This document shows positions 45,743 through 54,189 of a stretch of 64,000 nt of DNA, in pieces. The notes beneath the pieces were generated by a model that saw only the letters and a program-made list of their open reading frames with translations, did not search any database and had not been told where the DNA came from. The stretch covers positions 2,046,001-2,110,000 of the forward strand of contig NZ_VFOP01000001.1 in NCBI RefSeq assembly GCF_006716185.1, written 5' to 3'. Numbering within the stretch: the stretch's first letter is position 1; each line of letters begins with the position of its first letter. A program made the position numbers and the translations under genes. Source of the stretch: Ornithinicoccus hortensis. Its GTDB lineage: Bacteria > Actinomycetota > Actinomycetes > Actinomycetales > Dermatophilaceae.

Positions 45743-46605
45743 CTATATGCGAGGCTGCGTGTCACCGTGGTTGAACACGGGATCCAGGTAGGAGGCGACC
45801 AGCGCCATCTGCTGATCGAGGTCCACTTCGCAGACCGCCTCCAGTCGCTCCTTGCGACGCCAGGCAGCCCACTTGGCCTGGCCGATCTGTCCGTAGCCGA
45901 CGACGTGCGGTGTGATGGGTTCGAGGCTAACGCCGCGGTAGCGGGCCACGGCTCGCGCAGAGCGGAGCAGCTCGGCAGCGTTGATGCCCTGCCGGGCGAG
46001 TTGGACGATGTCGACGTAGTCGCGCCACCTCGTGCCGGTGATCCCCGTTCCAGGATGGTGACGCCCTTCTCGGCGATCGTGGTCTCCGATGCGTAGCCCA
46101 GCAGCACGATCGGGTCACCCACGACGCGATCGATGCACACCTTGCGGGGAGCGGGCACGATCGGATCTCCGCTGGAGACATCCCACGCGGCGGTGCCCTT
46201 CCACGGCCCGATCGACGCGCCGACTCGCACCCGGAACCCTGGGTAGTCGGCGTGCTCGCGGATCTCCTGAACGCTGACCGAGTCGAGATCGAACGCGACC
46301 CCGTCATCGGCCTCGATCGCGACGATGTCATGGACCACCGCGATGAGGTGGTCGGCGGTGATGTCTGCTCCGATGGCGTTCACGTCGGCGTCCTTCGTCG
46401 GGCGCCGCACCCCGTAGGCCGCCAGCAGAATCCCGCCCTTGAGCACGAAGTCATCGGCATGGGCCGTGCGCGTGAGGCGATCCAGGAACGACTCCAGCGT
46501 GTGCCGGATCAGATACTCCTGCGTCGGCGGACCCACCCGGGTCTTCGCCGCTGCCGACCGTGCCGCGGACTGGATGCGGCGGAACACCTCATCGCCTGGG
46601 CTCAT
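45743..46605 (-). pseudogene. AbiEii-family nucleotidyltransferase toxin, frameshifted
   Basis: The N-terminal two thirds (from ATG 46605) read as an AbiEii/DUF1814 protein: DDFVLKGGILLAAYGVRRPTKDADVNAIG (the GS/GG-x-D-x-D nucleotidyltransferase motif) to KVCIDRVVGDPIVLLG and KGVTILERG. After the G-run at 46043-46046 the match jumps to another frame: GITGTRWRDYVDIVQLARQGI to AVCEVDLDQQMALVASYLDPVF. One extra G in that run would restore a 287-residue protein. So it is either a real 1-base deletion or a homopolymer sequencing error. The ATGA overlap with abiEi is intact. Confidence 0.82.
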
Positions 46606-47159
46606 GCCAACGCCTCTAGAGCCTGGAGGACGGGAGACTGCGCCCGGGGGAGGCGAGAGGCCATCTCCATCAGTCGAGCAGGTTTTCCGCCGCGGCGCAG
46701 CCACTCCTTCAATGCCTCCCGCGCCAGTTCGTACCCGACCTCGCCACGCAGGCGGAATGCGTCCGCGATCGACCGCTCGGGCGAGTAGATCCAGACCGTC
46801 TGATCCGTGCCCGGAATCGGGATTTCCTTCCGGCCGATGTCAAACGTGGCACGGTCGAACTGATGCCAAGCGATAGCGCCATCGCTCGCCGGTGTGCGCG
46901 ACCCGCGTGGGATCGCAATATCCAACGCGGCGGGGATCTCATCGGTCAACTCATGATGAGCGAGCGCCGACGCCAAACAGATCGTCGCGTTCGGGCGACG
47001 AGTCGCGGCCTCGATCCAGTCCCAGTCCGCCACATCCGCATCCGCCGGTAGGTAGATGCCGCGAGCGACCCGCGTCAACCGTCCCTCGCGCACCGCACGG
47101 TACAGACCGCTGCGCGACAGGCCGGCCTCCTCGGCCGAGCCCGGCCTTAATGTCGCCAT
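46602..47159 (-). CDS. AbiEi-family antitoxin with N-terminal winged helix
   Basis: 185 residues. Wing-helix region AEEAGLSRSGLYRAVREGRLTRVARGIYLPAD, then the AbiEi_1/COG5340 core ASALAHHELTDEIPAALDIAIPRGSRTP and YSPERSIADAFRLRGEVGYELAREALKEWLRRG. In AbiE systems this protein represses the operon and neutralises the nucleotidyltransferase toxin. It starts at ATG 47159; the frame is open further upstream but crosses the promoter. Lower GC than the flanks, next to tRNA-Ala: probably acquired. Confidence 0.85.
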   Translation of the reverse strand: MATLRPGSAEEAGLSRSGLYRAVREGRLTRVARGIYLPADADVADWDWIEAATRRPNATICLASALAHHELTDEIPAALDIAIPRGSRTPASDGAIAWHQFDRATFDIGRKEIPIPGTDQTVWIYSPERSIADAFRLRGEVGYELAREALKEWLRRGGKPARLMEMASRLPRAQSPVLQALEALA

Positions 47160-47198
47160 CGCCGCCACCCTCCACCTGGTACAAAACGTATACACGTA

Positions 47199-47225
47199 AG
47201 CATACCTGATAACGAATTGTGTCAA
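47199..47225 (-). promoter_or_regulatory. Promoter of the abiE operon
   Basis: Consensus -35 TTGACA (47225-47220) and TATGCT (47204-47199) with a 15-base spacer, in an AT-rich patch. ACGTATACACGT just downstream (palindromic GTATAC) could be the AbiEi operator. Confidence 0.55.
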
Positions 47226-47283
47226 ACCGGGTGCCCGAGGCCTCTGGCCGTTGCCTGCACCCGCTGCTTCTTGGCGCAGCAGT

Positions 47284-47898
47284 TCAGCTCGGCCAGACCC
47301 CCGACGTGCCGCGCCGGTGCGAGCCGACCAGGTGGGTGTCGACGATGCCGACCGCTTCCATCAGGGCGAACATCGTGGTGGGCCCGACGAAGACGAAGCC
47401 CTCGCGGCGCAGCGCCTTGGACAGGGCCACGCTCTCCGGTGAGGTCGTCGGGATCTCTTCCACGGTCCGCGGGCGGGGCGTCTGGGCCGGCTGGAAGGAC
47501 CAGACGAAGTCGACCAGCCCGCCCTTGTCCCGCAGGCGGAGCGTGGCGGCCGCGTTGGTGACGGTGGCCCGGATCTTGGCCCGGTTGCGCACGATGCCGG
47601 CGTCGGCCAGCAGCCGCGCCTCGTCCTCCTCGGTGTAGCCGGCCACGACCTCGGGGTCGAACCCGTCGAAGGCGGCACGGAAGGCCGGTCGCTTGCGCAG
47701 GATCGTGGCCCAGGACAACCCGGCCTGGAAGGCCTCCAGGCTGATCCGCTCAAACAGTCCCTGCTCGTCACGCACCGGCATCCCCCACTCGGTGTCGTAG
47801 TAGGCGCGCAGCAGGGGGTCGGTCGCCGCCCACGCGGGGCGGGCCAGTCCGTCGTCACCGACGACCACTGCGGCATCGGCGGGAGCGTCGGGGTCCAT
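47284..47898 (-). CDS. tag: DNA-3-methyladenine glycosylase I
   Basis: 204 residues. Removes 3-methyladenine from DNA. LLRAYYDTEWGMPVRDEQGLFERISLEAFQAGLSWATILRKRPAFRAAF is the classic Tag region with the catalytic Glu; later DFVWSFQPAQTPRP and SKALRREGFVFVGPTTMFALMEAVGIVDTHLVG. Of the four zinc-snap ligands of E. coli Tag (Cys4, His17, His175, Cys179) only one His appears kept (His17 is Tyr, Cys179 is Ser, no N-terminal Cys), so this enzyme probably lacks the zinc. A CACAAT box lies 6 nt before the ATG. Confidence 0.93.
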   Translation of the reverse strand: MDPDAPADAAVVVGDDGLARPAWAATDPLLRAYYDTEWGMPVRDEQGLFERISLEAFQAGLSWATILRKRPAFRAAFDGFDPEVVAGYTEEDEARLLADAGIVRNRAKIRATVTNAAATLRLRDKGGLVDFVWSFQPAQTPRPRTVEEIPTTSPESVALSKALRREGFVFVGPTTMFALMEAVGIVDTHLVGSHRRGTSGVWPS

Positions 47899-47923
47899 GC
47901 TGCGATTGTGCCTCGCGGCACAG

Positions 47924-48586
47924 TCAGGCCGCTCGCTCCAGCCCCAGCAGGGTGCGCTTGGCCTCGGGCCCGCCGAGGTAGCCCCCGAGCGAGCCGTCGC
48001 CGCGCAGCACCCGGTGGCAGGGGACGACCACGGGCAGCGGGTTCGTGGCGCACGCGGTGCCGACGGCGCGGCTGGCCCGCGGGTTGCCCACGTCCCTGGC
48101 GACCTGTCCGTAGGTCGCGGTGTGGCCGTAGGCGATCTGCGGCAGGTAGCGCTGCACCACCTGCCGGAACCCCGAGGACAGGCTCAGGTCCAGCGGCAGG
48201 TCGAAGGTGGTGCGCCGCCGGTCGAAGTACTCCTCGAGCTCGCGGGCCGCCGCGTCGAGCCGCCGGGAGGACCGCAGGACCCGGGGGCTGATGCGGGCCG
48301 CCAGCGTGGTGAGGACCGCGTCGAATCCCTCGACCTCGTAGGCGACCCGGACCAGGCCGGTCGGGGTCGCGGCCAGTAGGAGGGGGCCGACGGGGGAGTC
48401 GACCGTGCGGTAGGCCACGTCGAGCAGCCCCTCCGCCTCGGCCGCGGCCCCGAGCCGCTCGTGCAGCCGGGAGACGTCGTATGCCGTGGGCTCGAGCCGT
48501 CCGCCCAGGTCGGCCCCGTCGTGGGTCCCGTCGTGGGCTCCGTCGCGCGATCCGTGGGTGGTCTGGGCGTGGTTCACCGGGGTCAT
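47924..48586 (-). CDS. ogt: Methylated-DNA-[protein]-cysteine S-methyltransferase
   Basis: 220 residues. Repairs O6-methylguanine by suicide transfer. The active site is VVVPCHRVLRGDGSLGGYLGG; upstream QIAYGHTATYGQVARDVGNPRASRAVG. The N-terminus has an Asp/His-rich linker (HGSRDGAHDGTHDGADLGG) before the first domain. The ATG overlaps the stop of the sigma-factor gene (ATGA), so the two are translationally coupled, and tag lies directly downstream. Confidence 0.93.
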   Translation of the reverse strand: MTPVNHAQTTHGSRDGAHDGTHDGADLGGRLEPTAYDVSRLHERLGAAAEAEGLLDVAYRTVDSPVGPLLLAATPTGLVRVAYEVEGFDAVLTTLAARISPRVLRSSRRLDAAARELEEYFDRRRTTFDLPLDLSLSSGFRQVVQRYLPQIAYGHTATYGQVARDVGNPRASRAVGTACATNPLPVVVPCHRVLRGDGSLGGYLGGPEAKRTLLGLERAA

Positions 48587-49077
48587 CCTTCCTCGTCGTG
48601 ATCGGTCGGGTAGCTGCTCCGCAGCCGGCGGATGCCGTCCGCGGCGGCGCGGCGCACGGCGGCGGGTGTCCCGCCGATCAGCGCGGCGGTCTCGGTGTGC
48701 GGCAGCCCGCCGAGGTAGTGGTAGGCCAGGGCCAGGCGCTGCCGCTCGGGCAGGCCTGCGACCGCGGCCCACAGGTCGTGGTGGTCCGTGTCCGGGTTGC
48801 CGAGGCTGCTGACCCCCTGGGGCAGGTCGTCGGTCGGCACCGGCTGCCGCTGCCGGGCCCGCAGGACATCGATCGTGCGCCGCTGCGCGACGCGCACGAG
48901 CCAGGCCTGGACATTGGTGTCGGCCGGCAGGTCGGGCCAGGCCCGCAGGGCCGCCACGAAGGTCTCGGACCAGGCGTCGTCGGCATCGGGTCCGGGCCCC
49001 AGGGCGGCCCGGCAGACCCGGAGCACGGTCGGTCCGTGCTCGGTCACTGCCTGCTCGAAGGGGGTCTGCATGCTCAT
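48583..49077 (-). CDS. RNA polymerase sigma factor (ECF/sigma-70 type)
   Basis: 164 residues. Region 2: FEQAVTEHGPTVLRVCRAAL, DADDAWSETFVAALRAW and VQAWLVRVAQRRTIDVLRA; region 4: LPERQRLALAYHYLGGLPHTETAALIGGTPAAVRRAAADGIRRLR. No anti-sigma gene is adjacent. The pairing with ogt recurs in actinobacteria and suggests control of, or by, alkylation repair, but this is inference. ATG 49077; ATG 49071 is also possible. Confidence 0.88.
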   Translation of the reverse strand: MSMQTPFEQAVTEHGPTVLRVCRAALGPGPDADDAWSETFVAALRAWPDLPADTNVQAWLVRVAQRRTIDVLRARQRQPVPTDDLPQGVSSLGNPDTDHHDLWAAVAGLPERQRLALAYHYLGGLPHTETAALIGGTPAAVRRAAADGIRRLRSSYPTDHDEEG

Positions 49078-49144
49078 CACCGGGTAGTCGCCGGGTCCGG
49101 GCCAAGTGTGAGGTCCGCTCCGGACACCGGGGCCCAGCGGCCGG

Positions 49145-49357
49145 TCAGGACGTCGACCCGGCGGACTCGCTCGAGGGGTGGGTCGCCAGGTGGGCCAGCG
49201 CCCGCGGGTCCCGCACGACCAGCCGCTCGACCTCCTCGCCGCCGTCGCACCGGCACAGCGAGACCGTGGCGACGTCCCCGTCCGAGGCGAGCACACGCCA
49301 TACGCCCCCGAAGGCGCTCCACCGGTCCAGGGCGGCGAGCGGGTCTGCTTCGTCCAT
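49145..49357 (-). CDS. Small conserved protein of actinobacterial type
   Basis: 70 residues. A single compact domain: LDRWSAFGGVWRVLASDGDVATVSLCRCDGGEEVERLVVRDPRALAHL, with a 'TVSLCxCDGGE' strand and a Cys pair. Short homologues of this kind occur widely in actinobacteria without known function. A stop-proximal Ser-rich tail follows. Divergent to the membrane protein gene. Confidence 0.7.
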   Translation of the reverse strand: MDEADPLAALDRWSAFGGVWRVLASDGDVATVSLCRCDGGEEVERLVVRDPRALAHLATHPSSESAGSTS

Positions 49358-49394
49358 CCACCCATCATGCACCCGGGCGTGTGAGGATGCTCCG

Positions 49395-50300
49395 GTGACC
49401 GACCCCCGCGCCCGTACCGGCCCCACCGCGCTCGGACTGCTCGCAGCGCTCGGGGCGATCGGCGGTGTGCTGCTGTGGCTCGCCTGGCGGCCGACCACCG
49501 ATGACTGCGACACCATCGGGGAGTGCCTCGGCGCGCCCTTCGTCGCAATGATCGCGACTACGCTCGCGGCGGCCGCGTCGCTGGTGGTGCTCCGGCTGCT
49601 GCACCTGCGCCCCGTCTTCCTCACCACCCTGTTCGGCTTCGTGGGGGCCGGCGGCCTGGTGCTCTCGGGACAGGAGGTCCTCGCCGTGCGCGGGCACGAG
49701 GGGCTGGCGCCCTGGTGGGCGTGGACGCTGGTCGGGGCGGTCCTGGCACCGCTGGCCCACTGGGTGCTGCAGCCGGGCCGCGGCTGGGTGGCCCGCGTGT
49801 TGCCGGTCGTGCTCGTGATCGGGCTGGTGGCGGGCGGGCAGCAGTGGGCGACCCGGGAGCGCGCGCAGCAACGGCTGGACTCACTCGCCTCCGTGGGTGT
49901 CGACCCCGTGCTGGTGGTCGACCTGCCCGGCTACCTGCTCCGCTCGTCGTGGGCGTTCACCGACCCGGACAACGGGACCGACTACATCTCGCTGTCGATC
50001 ACCCCGGAGGAGGGGGCATCGGGCTTTCCCGACGGATTCCTGCTGCCGGCGGCCGGGCAGGACCCGTGCGACCTGGTCCGCGACGTGGCGCGCCTGGTGC
50101 AGGACGGTGACTGTCAGGCCTCGGGCGACACCGCGACGGTCCAGGGGAGGTACGCCGTGGGCTACGGCGCGGTCCGCGACGGGACCTTCCTGCTGTTGAC
50201 CGGTGATCCGGGGGTGTTCACCGTCGAGCAGTTCCGGACCGCCGTCGACGGCGCCCGCACCGGCACGCTGGAGGAGCTGCGGGACGGGTTCGACGGCTAA
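49395..50300 (+). CDS. Uncharacterised membrane protein with extracytoplasmic C-terminal domain
   Basis: 301 residues. Four to five hydrophobic segments in the first 160 residues (ALGLLAALGAIGGVLLWLAW, PFVAMIATTLAAAASLVVLRLL, WAWTLVGAVLAPLAHWVL, VLPVVLVIGLVAGGQQW), then a soluble domain of about 130 residues with two Cys (QDPCDLV, GDCQASG) that may form a disulfide. Family not recognised. The GTG start lies 37 nt from the divergent small gene. The stop overlaps the convergent PemK-like gene by 4 nt. Confidence 0.75.
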   Translation: MTDPRARTGPTALGLLAALGAIGGVLLWLAWRPTTDDCDTIGECLGAPFVAMIATTLAAAASLVVLRLLHLRPVFLTTLFGFVGAGGLVLSGQEVLAVRGHEGLAPWWAWTLVGAVLAPLAHWVLQPGRGWVARVLPVVLVIGLVAGGQQWATRERAQQRLDSLASVGVDPVLVVDLPGYLLRSSWAFTDPDNGTDYISLSITPEEGASGFPDGFLLPAAGQDPCDLVRDVARLVQDGDCQASGDTATVQGRYAVGYGAVRDGTFLLLTGDPGVFTVEQFRTAVDGARTGTLEELRDGFDG

Positions 50301-50842
50301 CCTGTCCGCTCCCGGACGGCGGAGGCGACCTCCTCGAACCGGTCCCGGTCCAGGACCGCGCCGATACGGCGGACCGCGCCGGGGTCGATGCGCAGGATCC
50401 GGTCGACGCGGGCCTCGCTTGGACGGCGCTCGCGGTCCCATCCGCCGGCGCCGACATCGACCCAATAGCGGCCCCACCGGGCCTCGTCGGCCGCGTCCCG
50501 GTCGTGGTCCTTGCTGGTCATCTGCAGGGCCAGCAGCCACCGGTCGTCGCGGCCGATCACCAGGACGGGCCGGTCCTTGCCCTGGGAGTGGTCCTCCTCG
50601 AACGGGACCCAGGTCCACACCACCTCACCGGGGTCGGGCTCCCCGTCCTCGACCGGGGTGTAGCTGATCTGCGGCGCCCCCGTGAAGTCACCGGGGTACC
50701 CGGCCGACGACCCGGGACCCCCGGTGGGGCGACGGCCGTCCCGGCCGCCGCGGCGGCCCTTCTGCGTGGCTGCACGTGCGGCGGACCGGGCCGCGGCGAC
50801 GGCGTGTTGCAGGAATCTGCGGAGACCGGCGGGTGCGCTCAT
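50297..50842 (-). CDS. PemK/MazF-like protein without a visible antitoxin
   Basis: 181 residues. The C-terminal 115 residues have the PemK-like beta-barrel pattern: PDPGEVVWTWVPFEEDHSQGKDRPVLVIG, LLALQMTSKDHD and LRIDPGAVRRIGAVLD. The N-terminal 65 residues are basic, Arg/Gly-rich and probably disordered. No antitoxin ORF lies on either side (IclR upstream, membrane protein downstream). This longer actinobacterial form may not be a toxin. Confidence 0.75.
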   Translation of the reverse strand: MSAPAGLRRFLQHAVAAARSAARAATQKGRRGGRDGRRPTGGPGSSAGYPGDFTGAPQISYTPVEDGEPDPGEVVWTWVPFEEDHSQGKDRPVLVIGRDDRWLLALQMTSKDHDRDAADEARWGRYWVDVGAGGWDRERRPSEARVDRILRIDPGAVRRIGAVLDRDRFEEVASAVRERTG

Positions 50843-50854
50843 GGGGTCGGGAGG

Positions 50855-51613
50855 CTACCGGTCGCCCAGGACCGCGGCCAGGTCCGACACGGTCTGCGGC
50901 AGCTTGGCCCCGACCTCGCGCGCCAGGGCCAGGGTGAACCGGTCGCTCGGGCCGCTGACCGAGGCGGCGGCGAACAGGCCCCCGACCGGGGGCAGCGGCA
51001 CGCCGACGCACCGCACCCCGAGCTCCTGCTCCTCGTCGTCGAGGGCGAAGCCCTCCTCGCGGGCCTGGGCGACCCGGGCCAGGAGCTCCTCGGTCGTGGC
51101 GGCGGTGTGCGGGGTCCGTGGCTCCAGGGTGAGTTTGCGGACCAGGGAGGAGACCCGGTCGGGCTCCATCACCGACAGCACCGCCTTGCCGACCGACGTG
51201 GAGTGGATGGGGACGCGCCGGCCGACCTCGGCGAAGATGCGCAGGGTGTGCGGGGAGGGGGACTGGGCGATGTAGACCATCCGGTCGCCCTCCAGCAGGG
51301 CCAGGTTGGCGGTCTCGCCGGACAGGTCGACGAGGGCGCGCAGGTGCTCGGTCGCGAGGGCCGCGAGCTCGCGGTAGCCGGCGTCCCCCAGCCGCAGCGC
51401 GGCGACCCCCACGGCATACTTGCGGTCCGCCTCCCGCCGGGCGTACCCGCGGTCGGCGAGGGTGAGCAGCAGCCGGTGCACCGTGCCCTGCGGCAAACCC
51501 ACCCTGCGCGCGATGTCGGTGACGCCGAGGGCGCCCTCGTGGCCGACCAGCGCCTCCAGGACGTCCAGCGCGCGGTCCACGGACTGCACGCCCCTGCCGC
51601 GCTCGGTGCTCAT
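50855..51613 (-). CDS. IclR family transcriptional regulator
   Basis: 252 residues. N-terminal winged HTH (VQSVDRALDVLEALVGHEGALGVTDIARRVGLPQGTVHRLLLTLADRGYARR) and C-terminal effector domain (VHSTSVGKAVL-like HSTSVGKAVLSVMEPDRV, VRCVGVPLPPVGGLFAAASVSGPSDR). Divergent to the LldP-type permease gene 133 bases away, so the likely regulator of the permease and perhaps of glcDEF, which carries an IclR-type palindrome. Confidence 0.92.
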   Translation of the reverse strand: MSTERGRGVQSVDRALDVLEALVGHEGALGVTDIARRVGLPQGTVHRLLLTLADRGYARREADRKYAVGVAALRLGDAGYRELAALATEHLRALVDLSGETANLALLEGDRMVYIAQSPSPHTLRIFAEVGRRVPIHSTSVGKAVLSVMEPDRVSSLVRKLTLEPRTPHTAATTEELLARVAQAREEGFALDDEEQELGVRCVGVPLPPVGGLFAAASVSGPSDRFTLALAREVGAKLPQTVSDLAAVLGDR

Positions 51614-51698
51614 CGGAAGGTCTCGATCCGGCCACGGTCCGGCAGGTCGCTTGACGGGCGGTGAGCCGGCGGACAGGATTCCGAGCCAGAACGGTGAA

Positions 51699-51721
51699 AT
51701 GCCATACCCATGATGTGGAAT
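51699..51721. promoter_or_regulatory. Possible IclR operator in front of the permease gene
   Basis: ATGCCA (51699-51704) and TGGAAT (51716-51721) form an imperfect inverted repeat related to ATTCCA-N5-TGGAAT found before glcD, but with an 11-base spacer. A further ATTCCG half-site lies at 51678-51683. Confidence 0.35.
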
Positions 51722-51746
51722 ATAGCCCCTCGAAAGGACTGCCGTC

Positions 51747-53543
51747 GTGGATAACCTCGCAGTACTGAGCCTGTTGGCCCTCACACCCATCCTCGTGGTG
51801 GGTGTCCTGCTGGCCGGATTCAGGTGGCCCGCGAAGTACGCCATGCCCGTCGGCTACGTGGTCGCCCTGGTCATCGCCTGGCTGGCCTGGGAGATGGAGC
51901 CGAAGGCGCTGGCCGCGGCGAGCCTGGAGGGCCTCATCGTGGCCGCCACCCTGCTGTACATCGTGTTCGGCGCGTTGCTCCTGCTCGCCACGGTGATCGC
52001 CTCCGGCGCGATGAGCCGCATCCGGGCGGGCTTCGACAACATCTCCCCGGACCGTCGCGTCCAGGCGATCATCATCGGGTGGCTGTTCGGTTCCTTCATC
52101 GAGGGCGCGTCCGGCTTCGGTACCCCGGCGGCCGTGGTCGCACCGTTGATGCTCGCGCTGGGCTTCCCGGCCATGGCGGCGGTCATGGTCGGCCTGATCA
52201 TCCAGTCGACGCCGGTGAGCTTCGGGGCGGTCGGCACGCCGATCCTGGTGGGTGTGGCCAACGGCATGGGGGAGAACTCCCCGGGCATGTCCGAGCGACT
52301 CTCCGAGCTGGGGGTCAGCTACTCCGAGTATGTCGCCGAGATCGGTTTCCACGTCGCGCTGATCCACGCGATGGTCGGCCTGCTCATCCCGCTGATCCTC
52401 GCCGTGATGCTCACCGGCTTCTTCGGGGAGCGGCGCAGCTTCGCCGAGGGGTTGAAGGTGGCCCCGTTCGCGCTGTACGCGTCCCTGGCGATGACCGTGC
52501 CCTACGTGCTCGTGGCCCTCGTCCTCGGCCCGGAGTTCCCCTCCTTGCTGGGCGGCCTGATCGGGTTGGCGCTGGTGATGTTCACCTCCAGCAAGGGCTT
52601 CCTGATGCCGAAGGACACCTTCGAGTTCGCTCCGCGGGACACCTGGGACTCCCGGTGGATGGGCAAGATCGACACCGACCACCTGGACAACGACAGCCGG
52701 CACCGGGAGATGAACCTGGTGACCGCGTGGGCGCCCTACATCGCGCTGGCCGTCATCCTGGTCCTGACCCGGATCATCGACCCGCTGACCCAGTTCCTGA
52801 CCACCGCCGGGACCACCCGGATCGAGATCAAGAACATCCTCGGGGTGGAGGGGATCAGCACGAACGTCGACCTGTTCTACTCGCCCGGCTTCATCCTCAT
52901 CGTGGTCTCCGTCCTCAGCTACCTGCTCTACCGGATGAACGGCCAGCAGATCGCCGAGACCTGGAAGGTGTCCGGTCTGCAGCTGGCCGGGACCGCGGTC
53001 GCGCTGCTGTTCGCGGTGCCGCTGGTGCGGATCCTGATCCAGTCCGGCATCAACGACTCCGGGCTGGACAGCATGCCCGTCGTGCTGGCCCAGGGTGTGG
53101 CGAGCATCGCTGGCGACAGCTGGCCGGTGTTCAGCCCGTGGATCGGCGCGCTGGGTGCCTTCGTGGCCGGGTCCAACACGGTGTCCAACCTGACCTTCTC
53201 CCAGTTCCAGTGGTCGACGGGTAACGAGATCGGGGTCCCGCCGGAGCAGGTCGTCGCGACCCAGGCGGTCGGTGGTGCGGGTGGTAACCCGGTCGCGATC
53301 CACAACATCGTGGCCGCGTCGGCGACCGTCGGACTGCTGGGCCGGGAGGGTGACCTGATCCGCAAGACGGTCCTGGTCACCAGCTACTACTGCCTCGCGG
53401 CCGGCTCCATCGGCTTCATGATGATCCACGGCATCGGCTTCAACGTCGGCACCATCCTGTTCGTGCTGCTGCTGGTCGCGCTGGCCGCGATCGCCCGCTG
53501 GATGTTCGCCCACGACGCCAAGATCTCGGCCAAGGTGGCCTGA
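51747..53543 (+). CDS. L-lactate/glycolate permease (LldP/GlcA family)
   Basis: 598 residues with about 13 membrane spans. LctP-family signature [55 protein letters not shown], and a C-terminal [17 protein letters not shown] plus [36 protein letters not shown]. Takes up lactate or glycolate with protons. With the divergent IclR gene and the glcDEF genes 2 kb downstream, glycolate or lactate are the expected substrates. The GTG start has GAAAGGA 10 nt upstream. Confidence 0.93.
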   Translation: MDNLAVLSLLALTPILVVGVLLAGFRWPAKYAMPVGYVVALVIAWLAWEMEPKALAAASLEGLIVAATLLYIVFGALLLLATVIASGAMSRIRAGFDNISPDRRVQAIIIGWLFGSFIEGASGFGTPAAVVAPLMLALGFPAMAAVMVGLIIQSTPVSFGAVGTPILVGVANGMGENSPGMSERLSELGVSYSEYVAEIGFHVALIHAMVGLLIPLILAVMLTGFFGERRSFAEGLKVAPFALYASLAMTVPYVLVALVLGPEFPSLLGGLIGLALVMFTSSKGFLMPKDTFEFAPRDTWDSRWMGKIDTDHLDNDSRHREMNLVTAWAPYIALAVILVLTRIIDPLTQFLTTAGTTRIEIKNILGVEGISTNVDLFYSPGFILIVVSVLSYLLYRMNGQQIAETWKVSGLQLAGTAVALLFAVPLVRILIQSGINDSGLDSMPVVLAQGVASIAGDSWPVFSPWIGALGAFVAGSNTVSNLTFSQFQWSTGNEIGVPPEQVVATQAVGGAGGNPVAIHNIVAASATVGLLGREGDLIRKTVLVTSYYCLAAGSIGFMMIHGIGFNVGTILFVLLLVALAAIARWMFAHDAKISAKVA

Positions 53544-53570
53544 CCCCGGCAGGAGTGGCAGGGTGTTCCC

Positions 53571-54146
53571 GTGGATGCGGGGACACCGGTGCGGATGGCC
53601 TTCACCAAGTGGGGGGAGCACCCGCACTGGGCGGCCCAGACACCGTTGACCCACCTCGGAGCAGACGAACACGGGCACTGGGTCGGGGTACCCGAGGGGA
53701 CTCGGTTCTCCCGACCCGGTGCCGGGTTCAGCACCGACGGCACCCAGGTGATGCTGCTGCCCGCCGGTAGCCGGTGGTTCGTCGCGACCTTCTACGAGCA
53801 GGTCGCGGGGTTCCGGTGGCGCTGCTACGTCGACATCAGCACGCCGCCGGAGATCGGTCCGCCGCGGACGGACCCCGGGGGTGACGTCCCGTCCCCGCCG
53901 GTGGTGCGCGCCGTCGACCTGGACCTCGACGTCGTGCAGACCTTCGCCGGCGCGGTGGACGTGGAGGACGAGGACGAGTTCGCCGAGCACCGCCTGCAGT
54001 TCGGTTATCCCGACGACGTCGTGGCGGCGGCCGAGCGGGAGTGCGCCCGGGTGGTCGAGGAGCTGCGCGCGGGCGTGGCCTGGTCCCTGGAGCAGACTGT
54101 CGGGCCGTGGCGCGAGCTCACCCGGGAGCTGCCGGCCCCGACATAG
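53571..54146 (+). CDS. DUF402 domain-containing protein
   Basis: 191 residues. FomD/YgaC-like fold: RMAFTKWGEHPHW, VGVPEGTRFSRPG, VMLLPAGSRWFVATFYEQVAGFRWRCYVDISTPPEI, followed by the conserved acidic VRAVDLDLDVVQTF and EFAEHR. Family members hydrolyse nucleoside diphosphates or act near RNA metabolism; the role here is unknown. The GTG start lies 28 nt after the permease gene, in the same direction. Confidence 0.85.
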   Translation: MDAGTPVRMAFTKWGEHPHWAAQTPLTHLGADEHGHWVGVPEGTRFSRPGAGFSTDGTQVMLLPAGSRWFVATFYEQVAGFRWRCYVDISTPPEIGPPRTDPGGDVPSPPVVRAVDLDLDVVQTFAGAVDVEDEDEFAEHRLQFGYPDDVVAAAERECARVVEELRAGVAWSLEQTVGPWRELTRELPAPT

Positions 54147-54189
54147 CGCGACGCCCCGGTGGCGTCATCGGCTGGCCCACCGGCCGGTG

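Noticed and set aside
45483-47283. tRNA-Ala as attachment site of an integrated element
   Set aside because: No second copy of the tRNA 3' end and no integrase is visible in the window, so integration is only a possibility.
50688-53990. 1100-codon minus-strand open frame opposite IclR and the permease
   Set aside because: It is the complement of third-position GC bias; His/Gln/Arg-rich without domains, while the plus- and minus-strand genes used instead have clear families.
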